Assembly (NCBI GenBank): GCA_942493375.1
Contig: OW818698.1
Span: 1,116,001-1,180,000 of the forward strand
Length of the DNA stretch: 64,000 nucleotides
Reading direction: 5' to 3'
Source of the DNA: G942493375 sp942493375
GTDB taxonomy: Bacteria; Armatimonadota; UBA5829
The notes under the pieces are model-generated. The model was not told the DNA's origin, ran no database searches, and was given only the letters and a program-made list of their open reading frames with translations. Shown here in pieces: positions 7,971 to 17,400 of the stretch (its first letter is position 1; every line of letters starts with the position of its first letter). The translations under genes were made by a program, and so were the position numbers.

Positions 7971-10559
7971 TTAGTATATAGCCTGTACATCGCCGGTCCA
8001 GGACAAGAAGAATTCCTCCATAGTCGTCATTTTATTATAACTATTATAAACGTCGGCTGCAGAAGCATTCGATATAGCTACCGTTGTAGTGAGTGCATAT
8101 ATGGGTGCAGCAAGTTCGTCAGGCAGCATTGCATCCGCCAAATTGGCAGGCGGGCCGGTATAACTCTCTGTATGACCAAGTGTTGGTAAAACTATTCCGT
8201 CGTATTTCCCTGTCATCCATTCTGGAGGGACAACCGTTCCATTAGAATGCCAGGTAACATTATACATTTTAGCACCAGGTATCTTCTTGAAGATCAGATA
8301 TGTGCCTGTCTGTCCGTGCCATATTCCATTTGTCGACCACGGGACTTTCTGGAGACGGACTGTTCGTGTAGCGCCAACTCTTACCATGACGTTCCCAGTG
8401 TTAATTAATATACGCTTGTTGTCAGGTGTGATACGCCACGCAGTAACAGTCACTGTGTCGGAACCAGCAGCGGCACCAGCTGTGTATCTGGCATATGGCT
8501 TTGTAAAAGGCGCACTTTCCCCGCTCGGGCCGGTCAAATTACCTTTTGCAGAGGTTGATGTCCAGTCATATTCTACCTTTGTTCCTTCGGGCAGACTTGG
8601 AAGAATCGAAACATCCAGGCGTATTGAATCTTTGGGATTGACTACTGGTGAAGCAGGGATAAACGTGACATCACGTTTGGTATCGGTGATCAGGATTGAA
8701 GCCTGGGAACTACCAAGTTCATAGGTTGTGCTGTTCTTTTTTAGATAAGCAGTCACAGCAACTGTATCCTGATCTCCATCTTTGGCGTTATCGTCAGCTA
8801 CGTATTTCACAATCTGATCTGAGGACGTGAATGAGACGCCCTTGTTCCCGTGCGAGTCTTCCAGGTGTCCGTGGGCTCCGGGAGTTGACCAGCGGTATTC
8901 CTTTGTCCCGGTTATTCCATCGACACCGTAACACGTCAAACTAACATCCAGACCAACTGTCACGCTGGAAGGATTGTTTTGTATTCTGATATTGGGCTTA
9001 ACTGCAGTGGCAGTCCACTGCAGGAAACGGCTGGATGACAACAACTGAGCTGAAACAATTCCGATATCCCCGGCTGCCAGGAACTTGTCTATCACAGAGA
9101 CATATACATTCAAGTCGTCCAATAATGCTGCAGCGGTCATAGTAAAGCCGCCTTTTATCAGTCCTGATCGAATCATTGCTTCTACAACTTCATTTCGCAC
9201 GGCTCCGCTGTCAAATGCTTTAAGGAATGAAACCAGAGCGCCTTTATAGTCGTGGCCGTGCAGTTGTTCTACCATCTGGGGGTAACTGCTGGAAACAATC
9301 TTTACAACATCCTCAACCAGGTCTCCCATTTTAGCATTACCGAGGTTCTTACCTATTGCATCGGCTGGAAAGACTGTCAACACTGCCGGGAAGGCGACCT
9401 CCTGAAAGAATGTCAGAGCATCCATCTTTTGTTCAGCAGCCGCCCATTCATTCGCGACAGCTGACCCTGCATAGTCTACCGGCACTTCAGACTCAAAATC
9501 ACCATTCTTCCACGATGGTCCTACAACAAATACCTTATAATAGGTCCGCTCTGCATCTGATGGTGATACAGGAAGCGTTATAGTGTCAGTAGTCTCAGGA
9601 GAATACGCTACCTGTCCACTGAAAAAATCGAGCACGGTTCCCATAGTTCCCTGGTAACCATTTACAGCCTGAATATATCCGCTGAATGCACTTCCAGGAA
9701 CCACTTTCTCCCAGGGAGTTACTGCATGTGGAGGCGCTCCGTCAGCATCGTTTTTAGCTTTCCAAGCTACCCGATATACGTATGCCCATAGGTGACGGCG
9801 GAAACTATTGGTTATGATAATGCCATTGCCGTCCACGCTTGGCCCTACTCGGACACCACTTACCTCAGCACTGGGTTCGACCATCAGCTGTGCTGGTGCA
9901 TCAGCTTTGGAGGCAACTTCCACGTTGAAAGACTGGATTGATGAATCATTGCTGCTTGATAGAGAGGATATATTAGCTTTTACAGAGCCTCTAATGGCGC
10001 CAACAGCTGTTGATATGGCTGAAAGGAGAACTGTATCTTTGTCTGCGATAGCGTGCGGATTGACAGCCAGTCGCTGTGCGACAACCTGCGCGAGGGTGTC
10101 GGTATTCTTGTTAGCTTCAAGAAGATCGATGACTCTAGGCCAGGATTCACGTGGCAGCGTATAGGCAGGCAATGCATGGAATATAAGAGCGACTGCTGTG
10201 CTTTTGGCATTCAGCTTGAGTCCGGTGGGTGAGTCTTCTGCGTCCATGAAGCCCATCATTACCGGCTTGCCCGATGAATCTGCTGTAAACGCCAGTGCAG
10301 TTCCACCAGCAGGCTGTGATGCTTTATAGCTACCATCTGCAGCAACAGGCGCTTCTCCAATGCAAGTGACTACTTTCAAGTTTGCTAACTGGAGAGTTGA
10401 ACCGGCCGGTAATTGAACAGTTCCAGTCACAGGCATTCCGTTAGTTGGATTATTGGATGATCCACCGCCACCACCGCCTCCACAACCAACAAGAGCAACG
10501 GTACCTAGTAACACAGACAATATTCCTGCATTATGTATATGGCAGCGATTTATAATCAA
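7971..10559 (-). CDS. Poly-glycine lipoprotein, tandem paralog 2
   Basis: This 862-aa protein begins with a TTG start 7 bases after GGAG. The signal peptide ends in the lipobox LVGC, and the lipidated Cys is followed at once by seven glycines, a flexible tether from the membrane. Residues ~40-110 resemble a carboxypeptidase-regulatory-like beta fold (TGTVQLPAGSTLQL, AADGSYKAS). The middle is not recognised. Two Ig/PKD-like domains lie at ~540-640 and ~645-745 (SVTVGLDVSLTCYG, VNPKDSIRLDVSI). It is highly similar to its neighbour at 10862-13447, especially in the first 180 residues and in 440-650, while the last ~80 residues diverge except for the shared ending WTGDV-AIY. Function unknown; a surface-anchored binding or scaffold protein is likely. 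Confidence 0.85.
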   Translation of the reverse strand: MIINRCHIHNAGILSVLLGTVALVGCGGGGGGGSSNNPTNGMPVTGTVQLPAGSTLQLANLKVVTCIGEAPVAADGSYKASQPAGGTALAFTADSSGKPVMMGFMDAEDSPTGLKLNAKSTAVALIFHALPAYTLPRESWPRVIDLLEANKNTDTLAQVVAQRLAVNPHAIADKDTVLLSAISTAVGAIRGSVKANISSLSSSNDSSIQSFNVEVASKADAPAQLMVEPSAEVSGVRVGPSVDGNGIIITNSFRRHLWAYVYRVAWKAKNDADGAPPHAVTPWEKVVPGSAFSGYIQAVNGYQGTMGTVLDFFSGQVAYSPETTDTITLPVSPSDAERTYYKVFVVGPSWKNGDFESEVPVDYAGSAVANEWAAAEQKMDALTFFQEVAFPAVLTVFPADAIGKNLGNAKMGDLVEDVVKIVSSSYPQMVEQLHGHDYKGALVSFLKAFDSGAVRNEVVEAMIRSGLIKGGFTMTAAALLDDLNVYVSVIDKFLAAGDIGIVSAQLLSSSRFLQWTATAVKPNIRIQNNPSSVTVGLDVSLTCYGVDGITGTKEYRWSTPGAHGHLEDSHGNKGVSFTSSDQIVKYVADDNAKDGDQDTVAVTAYLKKNSTTYELGSSQASILITDTKRDVTFIPASPVVNPKDSIRLDVSILPSLPEGTKVEYDWTSTSAKGNLTGPSGESAPFTKPYARYTAGAAAGSDTVTVTAWRITPDNKRILINTGNVMVRVGATRTVRLQKVPWSTNGIWHGQTGTYLIFKKIPGAKMYNVTWHSNGTVVPPEWMTGKYDGIVLPTLGHTESYTGPPANLADAMLPDELAAPIYALTTTVAISNASAADVYNSYNKMTTMEEFFLSWTGDVQAIY

Positions 10560-10600
10560 AGCAGCACTCCACGTCTAAGATTCTTATAGAAATCACGATG

Positions 10601-10866
10601 ACTAATCAGCATTATTCGCCAAAACTCGTTGTTCCGTAATAGCTCAGAGTTACCAGAATTTGTCATCCTGAGGAACCCGGGGGACGGCAGGCTAGAAGCC
10701 CGCACCACAATTTAGCCTCCTAAGACTAATGCGGGTTTCCAGTCGAAATAAGTTGGCACCCCCAACTTGGGGGCTCAGGATGACAATGTTCCAATATTCC
10801 TGAGCTGTTACGTTTTTCCTGATGCCAGGGCAAAAGCTAAGCCAAAAATGAATAATGCGAACTAAT
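10601..10866. repeat. Nested composite of dispersed repeats
   Basis: This gap between the two lipoprotein genes contains no gene. An outer pair (AATCAGCATTATTCGCC near 10604 and ATGAATAATGCG near 10848) is a split copy of the CCCGCATTATTCA family. Inside it, a pair built on TGTCATCCTGAG (near 10661) and CTCAGGATGACA (near 10773) forms long arms. Inside that is a GCAGGCTAGAAGCCCGCACC word like the 18341 tandem. It looks like repeats inserted into repeats. Confidence 0.7.
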
Positions 10867-13447
10867 AAATGGCCTCAACATCGCCAGTCCAGACCGAGAA
10901 GAAGTCTTCATGATCCTTGTAGGCATTATAATAATTAAGAACTGAGTCTGCAGTATCAAACGATGACCCCAAAGTGAGAGTAAGCCCCCATAATGTGGCG
11001 ACGGTTTCATCAGGTTGCAACGCATCTGCTATGTTGACAGGTGAGCCAATATCAATATATGTCATCGGATATTGTGACTCTACTTGCCCGTCGTATTTAT
11101 TTGAAGACCAGCCTGCAGGAGGGTTTGGCCCATTTGCGTGCCAGGTGACTCTGTATGACTTCGCGCCGGGTATTTTCTTGAACACGAGGTATGTGCCAGT
11201 TATTCCGTGCCATGCTCCGCTCTCATACCACGGAGTTTTCTTGAAAGAAACGGTGCGATTTTTCCCAACCTGGACTTTAACAGTTCCCGTGTTTATTATG
11301 ATGCGTTTATTGTCTTTGGTTATCCGATATGCAGAAACAGTGACTGTGTCTGAACCTGCTGCACTCCCGGCTGTGTATCTGGCATAAGGTTTTGTAAATG
11401 GCACACTTTCACCGCTTGGACCTGACAATATTCCATATTTAGAGGTTGATGTCCAGTCATATTCGACCTTTGTTCCTTCAGGCAGGCTTGGAAGAATCGA
11501 GACATCCAGGCGTATTGAATCTTTGGGGTTAACTACCGGTGAAGCAGGGATGAATGTGACATCACGTTTGGTATCTGTTATCAAAATAGATGCCTGAGCA
11601 CTACCCAGTTCGTAAGTTGTGCTGTTCTTTTTTAGATAAGCAGTCACAGCAACTGTATCCTGATCTCCATCTTTGGCATTATCGTCAGCTACGTATTTCA
11701 CAATCTGATCTGAGGATGTAAATGACACGCCCTTGTTGCCGTGCGAGTCTTCCAGGTGTCCGTGGGCTCCGGGGGTTGACCAATGGTATTCCTTTGTGCC
11801 GGTTATTCCATCGACACCGTAGCACGTCAAACTAACATCCAAACCTACTGTCACGCTGGAAGGATTGTTTTGTATTCTTATATAAGGCTTAACCGCGGTA
11901 GCATCCCACTGCAGGAAGCGGCTTGATGATAAGAGTTGAGCAGAGACAATTCCGATATCCCCGGCAGCAAGGAATTTGTCTATTGCCGCCACATATATAT
12001 TCAGGTCGTCCAAAAATGCTGCAGCAGTCATTGTAAAGCCGCCTTTTACCAATCCTGAGCGAATCATGGCTTCAACAACTTCATTGCGCACGGCTCCACT
12101 GTCAAATGCCTTGAGAAATGTGACCAGAGCGCCTTTATAATCGTGGCCGTGCAGTTGTTCTACCATCTGGGGATAACTGCTGGAAACGATTTTTACAACA
12201 TCCTCAACCAGATCTCCCATTTTAGCATTGCCAAGATTCTTACCTATTGCATCGGCTGGAAAGACAGTCAGTACCGCCGGGAAAGCAATCTCCTGGAAGA
12301 ATGTTAGAGCATCCATCTTTTGTTCAGCAGATACTAAAACATTCCCAAACTCCGTTCCTGCGTATTCGACCGGTAATTCTGATTCCAGATCGCCTGATTT
12401 CCAGGAAGGACCTACAACAAACACTTTATAATAAGTGCGTTCTGCATCAGATGGTGATACAGGCAAAGGTATGGTGCCAGTTGTCACTGGAGAATACGCC
12501 ACCTGTCCAGTGATAAAATCGAGTATGGTTCCCATAGTTCCCTGGTAACCATTTACAGCCTGGATGTATCCACTAAATGCACTTCCCGGTACTATACTCT
12601 CCCAGGGGCTTAAATTATGTGGTGGTGCTCCAATGGCATCTGTTTTGGCTTTCCAACCGGTGCGGAAGATATATGCCCAGAGGTGACGTCGAAAACTATT
12701 AGTTATGATTATGCCGTTGCCATCTACGCTTGGGCCTACACGAACGCCGCTGAATTCCCCGCTGGGTTCTACCAGCATCTGCGCCGGGGCATCGGCTTTT
12801 GAGGCAACTTCAACATCATAAGACTGGTATGATGAGTTGCTGTTTTTCGAAAACATAGATTTCGCAGCGGTTGCAGAACCCCTAATTGCGCCAACAGCTG
12901 TCGATATAGCTGATAGGAGAACTGTATCTTTGTCTGCGATAGCGTGGGGATTGATTGCCAGCCTTTGAGCTACAACCTGTGCGAGGGTATCAGTGTTCTT
13001 GTTAGCTTCAAGAAGATCAATAACTTTGGGCCAGGATTCACGTGGGAGTGTATAAGCAGGTAATGCATGGAATACAAGAGCTACTGCAGTGCTTTTAGCA
13101 TTCAGCTTGAGTCCGGTGGGTGAATCTTCTGCATCCATGAAGCCCATCATTACCGGCTTGCCGGATGAATCCGACGTGAATGCCAGTGCAGTTCCACCGG
13201 CAGGCTGCGATGCTTTATAGCTACCATCTGCAGCAACCGGTGCCTCCCCAATGCAAGTGACAACTTTCATGTTTGCTAACTGGAGAGTTGAACCGGCTGG
13301 TAACTGAACAGTTCCAGTCACCGGCATCCCGTTAGTTGGGTTACTGGACGATCCACCTCCGCCACCGCCTCCGCAACCAACAAGAGCAACGGTAACGAGT
13401 AACACAACAAAGAACAGAATGCCTATATTTGAGTATCTATTAGTCAA
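10862..13447 (-). CDS. Poly-glycine lipoprotein, tandem paralog 1
   Basis: This 861-aa paralog of the gene at 7971-10559 has the same architecture: a TTG start 7 bases after GAGGAG, a signal peptide ending LVGC, seven glycines after the Cys, a beta-rich N-terminal domain, an unrecognised middle and two Ig/PKD-like domains. Differences cluster in a Ser/Asn-rich linker at ~190-215 (KSMFSKNSNSSYQS against NISSLSSSNDSSIQS) and in the last ~80 residues. That pattern suggests a conserved anchor and core with a diverging recognition end. An extended -10 promoter lies upstream. The repeat-filled 300-base gap to the second copy means the two may be transcribed separately. No catalytic motif is recognised. 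Confidence 0.85.
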   Translation of the reverse strand: MTNRYSNIGILFFVVLLVTVALVGCGGGGGGGSSSNPTNGMPVTGTVQLPAGSTLQLANMKVVTCIGEAPVAADGSYKASQPAGGTALAFTSDSSGKPVMMGFMDAEDSPTGLKLNAKSTAVALVFHALPAYTLPRESWPKVIDLLEANKNTDTLAQVVAQRLAINPHAIADKDTVLLSAISTAVGAIRGSATAAKSMFSKNSNSSYQSYDVEVASKADAPAQMLVEPSGEFSGVRVGPSVDGNGIIITNSFRRHLWAYIFRTGWKAKTDAIGAPPHNLSPWESIVPGSAFSGYIQAVNGYQGTMGTILDFITGQVAYSPVTTGTIPLPVSPSDAERTYYKVFVVGPSWKSGDLESELPVEYAGTEFGNVLVSAEQKMDALTFFQEIAFPAVLTVFPADAIGKNLGNAKMGDLVEDVVKIVSSSYPQMVEQLHGHDYKGALVTFLKAFDSGAVRNEVVEAMIRSGLVKGGFTMTAAAFLDDLNIYVAAIDKFLAAGDIGIVSAQLLSSSRFLQWDATAVKPYIRIQNNPSSVTVGLDVSLTCYGVDGITGTKEYHWSTPGAHGHLEDSHGNKGVSFTSSDQIVKYVADDNAKDGDQDTVAVTAYLKKNSTTYELGSAQASILITDTKRDVTFIPASPVVNPKDSIRLDVSILPSLPEGTKVEYDWTSTSKYGILSGPSGESVPFTKPYARYTAGSAAGSDTVTVSAYRITKDNKRIIINTGTVKVQVGKNRTVSFKKTPWYESGAWHGITGTYLVFKKIPGAKSYRVTWHANGPNPPAGWSSNKYDGQVESQYPMTYIDIGSPVNIADALQPDETVATLWGLTLTLGSSFDTADSVLNYYNAYKDHEDFFSVWTGDVEAIY

Positions 13448-13514
13448 AGCAATACTCCTCTGCAGGATCTATATACTGGTGGATACAGTCATTAGATACG
13501 AACTTATTAATCGT

Positions 13515-13523
13515 ATTATATCA
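13515..13523 (-). promoter_or_regulatory. Extended -10 promoter element of lipoprotein paralog 1
   Basis: The minus strand reads TGATATAAT, an extended -10 (TGnTATAAT), about 70 bases upstream of the TTG start. No good -35 is visible, as is usual for extended -10 promoters. Confidence 0.45.
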
Positions 13524-13621
13524 CGCAGATGTAGTATGAGGTGGCTTTTCTTAATGTTTTTTTGCAATACGCACTGGCATAATGGGCAAATAATGGTAAT
13601 TTACTGTCCTGTTGACACAAT

Positions 13622-14104
13622 CTATTTATTCAAAGCCCATATCGAGTAGTTGAGGACAGCTGCGAAGGAGACCCAGACAAGGTATGGCACCATAAGCGCA
13701 CCTGCGATGGTGGAGACACGGAAGAACCAAATTGTGGAGAGCAGTATCATTATCCAGAGCAAAACAATCTCAAGAAATGCGATAAACAGGAGATGCCAGC
13801 CGAAAAACAAGTGGGACCATAGGGCATTGAGAACGAGTTGTATTATGAAGAATATGAGAGCTGTTTTGGCGCCCGGGTTAGTTCCGAGTTTGCCCCAGAC
13901 TATCCAGGCAGCTATCCCCATTACTGTGTAAAGAGTTATCCAGACGGGTCCGAAGATCCATCCGGGTGGGTTGAATGAAGGCTTGACTAGAGTCGTATAG
14001 AATGTGCGGACTGAAGATACTGTCGCGATGGAACCGATGACTCCAGCCATCTGGCATATAGTTATGGAGATTATAAGCCTGAGTGTATTATTCATGGCTT
14101 TCAT
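13622..14104 (-). CDS. tspO: TspO/MBR family membrane protein
   Basis: This 160-aa integral membrane protein has five predicted hydrophobic helices, the normal TspO plan and length. Family words are visible: KPSFNPPGWIFGPVWITLYTVM near residue 40 and ALWSHLFFGWHLL near 95. TspO proteins bind porphyrins and tetrapyrrole-like ligands, and are linked to tetrapyrrole handling and stress sensing in the bacterial membrane. The ATG at 14104 is used; an alternative is three codons downstream, and neither has a strong ribosome site. No tetrapyrrole biosynthesis gene is adjacent, although a URO-D-like methyltransferase lies 10 kb away. It is a single gene on the minus strand with repeats on its upstream side. 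Confidence 0.93.
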   Translation of the reverse strand: MKAMNNTLRLIISITICQMAGVIGSIATVSSVRTFYTTLVKPSFNPPGWIFGPVWITLYTVMGIAAWIVWGKLGTNPGAKTALIFFIIQLVLNALWSHLFFGWHLLFIAFLEIVLLWIMILLSTIWFFRVSTIAGALMVPYLVWVSFAAVLNYSIWALNK

Positions 14105-14189
14105 TTACCCACTTTTATGGCAATGTTATGCGCGATATAATTTTTTTTGAATATCATGCTACTTAGTTGGCGTTTTTTAGCCTCGCCTT

Positions 14190-14435
14190 TGTTCACATCC
14201 CCCCTACCCCCCTTCTAAGGGGGAATAGGGTGAGTTCTTCGGCATAGCTGGTGCATCGGCATCGGCGCTGCGGGGCGATAGGTTGTGGTAAGCGAAAGCT
14301 TGCATCCCTCCGCTCTGATACCGATGCATTTGTAGTAGCGCAGCGTATCGAAGGGCGGTCGGTTTTACACAATTTAACAGTAAAGTCTCTCCGAAGCCGC
14401 CCTTCGATACGCCTGCGGCTACTCAGGGCTAACGG
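14190..14435. repeat. Three dispersed repeats in tandem, no gene
   Basis: Bases 14190-14230 carry the GTTCACATCCCCCCTACCCC type, also at 30890 and 58430. Bases 14250-14332 carry a ~85-bp element bounded by TGCATCGGCATCGG and TACCGATGCATTTG, also at 24256-24341. Bases 14335-14435 are a third copy of the 1416-1830 repeat with its CTACTCAGGGCTAACGG arm. Nothing coding is supported between 14105 and 14468. Confidence 0.8.
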
Positions 14436-14468
14436 AGTATGGGTGGGAATCCCCTCTATTAATCGTAT

Positions 14469-17400
14469 TTATGGTTTGAAATATAGTATTGGGAAGAATT
14501 TGGCGTCTTTGTTGCCGCCTATCAGGCTTGGATCTTTTATTCCTATCCACTTTCTGGCGGTGTCGTCGATGTCATTTACTATGAACGCACAGTGTATCAT
14601 GGAGCCTGAGCTTATTGGGATGCCTTTTAATGATGCAAGCGGGATGGCGGTTTCGTATATTAACTCACCGTTACCACCTTTGGTAGCAAACTTCAGACCC
14701 TCCAGCGGTTTGCCTGCATCTGGCCCGAGGGTCTCATATCCCACAGTCCCGGCAATTGTTGAGAGTCCCAGGTTTATCTCTGTGTAATTGAATGGAGTAT
14801 CCTGGTTGGCAAGACCCAATTGGATGCTGTCTCCTGCCCAGATTTTGCCGGGGATTTCGTCGTTCTTGTGAGTGTCGTCTGTTACCTTACACGCGAAGTA
14901 GAGGTAGGTATCATCATACATAATCTGTGCAGAAAAGCTGAGATCCTCGGGACCGTCCCAGAAGCCTGGATCGGGCGGTGTGACCTGCTCATGCTTGTCT
15001 GAGACAATTGGGATAACGTTATCCCAATCTCTCAGGTCTCCATCAATAGTCACCGGTTTGCTAGTTTTCACGGCAGTCAGGTCAGGCTTTACTTCAGTGA
15101 CATTCAGAGTTTTTGTCTTTACAGATGACCGTCCTTCTGCAGTTACGATCAGCTTAATACTCTTGACCGCAGTTAACATGGCGGCTTTCTGGCACGACAG
15201 CATTAATGCTTTGTCTTCATTTGCATCAAGGGTAACAGGCCAGGTTTCCTGTCCTGCTGATGTAATGAGTTTGATTGATGCGGATATCGGCCTGGCATAC
15301 TTATTTTTTAGTGACACTGATAGTTTACTTCCCGGCATTACTCCCAGACTGCCGATGGCGATTGGCTCTTTAAATGATATATTGGCTTTTTCAATTTTAT
15401 CTATCAGGGAAGCTTGAGAGTCTGAGAGGACCAGGTACCGGGGTTCATCGGAGATATTCAGGGTGATTTTGCCCTTTACGGATTTGACCACTGACTCGGT
15501 ACCTACCAAAGAAACTGCATTCAGGCTGCTGGTATAATTGAAGGTCAGTGTGCAGGGATCATTAGGAGACCAGAGAGCCAGCACATTTCGGTCTCCTCTC
15601 CTGGTCTGCACTCCCCACAGAGCGGGATAAGCCATCTGCAGCTTCTTGACGAACTTGCCTCCGTCAATCAAACTGGCCAAATTGGCATATGCTGTCAGGC
15701 AGGGAGTGATGTTATTGTTTGGACCCATTGAATCATAGGTGCCATAATTGGAAGCGAATAGTGTAAGCGGGGTATCATCCATGCAAAGGTGGAACCAGAC
15801 AACCCTTTCGAGCTCAGGAATGCACTTGCTTATCAGGAAGAACCTGGCCATGTAGTTGGCATAGCTCTTCTCATACACGTGGAAGTCAGGGGCTGGATAC
15901 CGATAGGAGTTGATAGTCAAGAACCCTACTTCACCTATCCAAGTCCTCAGACCGGCATCTTTGCAGAGCTGACGGCCCTGGAGCATCTTGTCGTAGAGCC
16001 GATTCTCCTCGGGACTGACAGCCTGCAGGCCTGGTCCGAAGGCTCTTATGGAACTGTATGGGTGGTATGGTATCCCCTGGCACAAATCAGCTCCACCAGC
16101 AGCAAGGAAACGTTTGGTGAACGCGAAATCGCTGTCGCTGTCTCCACCAGAAACACTGCATGCCAGCACTGTGACATCCGGGTTGACCTGTTTGGCACGG
16201 TCGTATATCGGCTTGGCGAATTGAGCGTAGGCTTCGGGATTAGTCCAACCGTCAGGCTCATTGCTGATCTCATAGTAATCGATCAAATCGTTGTATTCAG
16301 GACCGCGGACCATATCTGCGTTCTCAATCAGCAGGAAGTATCCTATACCATTTTGCTTGAGCGTTTTCAGATGGGCCTTGTCACCCTCGGCAGGGTACCA
16401 AACCCCTCCACCAAGCCTGAGCCATCTGATACCCAGTCTTCGGAGCATTTCCATATTGCTCTGACTGCCTTCAAGGAAAAGAGGATCTATCCCAAAGAAC
16501 GAGTCTTTCACAGCAACCTCTGCCGGTTTGGGCACAACAGAGAGCCTGCAAGTCTTCGTTGCAAGTACATTCTTACCAAGTCTCGCTGTTAAGGTCAGGC
16601 TGAATATGCCTTTTGTTGTTATTGGAAAATCCAGGTTGACCGAAGAGACTGCGTTGGGTGATAAACTCACTACGCGGGACTTGTTCAATACTGTTTTGTT
16701 GCTGTAGTCCTTAAGTGTGTAATCTAGAGCAATATTCCGGGGCTGGCTCATCGACAGGTTGTATAGAGCTACACTCAACTGTTTCTTTTCATTCTGGAAG
16801 AAAATGTGAGGGCGGTTGACTCTCGGAACTACCTGCTTACCGGAGTCATCTTTCTCCATCACATAGATCCCCACCCCATCATTCCAGCTTGGCTTTTCAA
16901 TGCTCTGGGGCAGCTTTTCGGTGGGATCAAAGGTAATTCTCAGCTGAACGGCATTAGCGTAGCCTTTGGGGAATGTTTTTCCATCCGGAGGCTTAATGTT
17001 GATGTATGATATCGGGAGTTCCGCTCTGAAGAAATGCATCCAGAGTTTTTGACCATATGTGATAGTGACACCATTAGGATTGGCGATCGAGTTAAGTATG
17101 TATAGCTTTTTGTCACCGACTGCAAACTCCACACGCGTCGCCCGTTTGGGAGTCAGTATTTTTGAATATGGAGACGACTTTTCGCCACCTGCATAGAACT
17201 GCATCGGACCGGTTGGCACGACATATGGGATGAGTATATTGCCCTTGTGTGGTTTGAGGAAACGCAGATAGATTGTGGATGTTACACCCCTAGAATCTAC
17301 ACTGGTATTTACTACCTGCTGGAATCCCAGCCTCGCGTCTGTGTTGTCCCATTCCCATATCGAGTTGTTGATGGTGTGCCGGGTCCGGATGCTCATGTCT

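Noticed and set aside
15789..16592. Long open frame (267 codons) on the plus strand
   Set aside because: It lies entirely opposite the 1246-aa glycosidase-like gene, which has a signal peptide, ribosome site and catalytic words. The plus-strand protein has no recognisable features.
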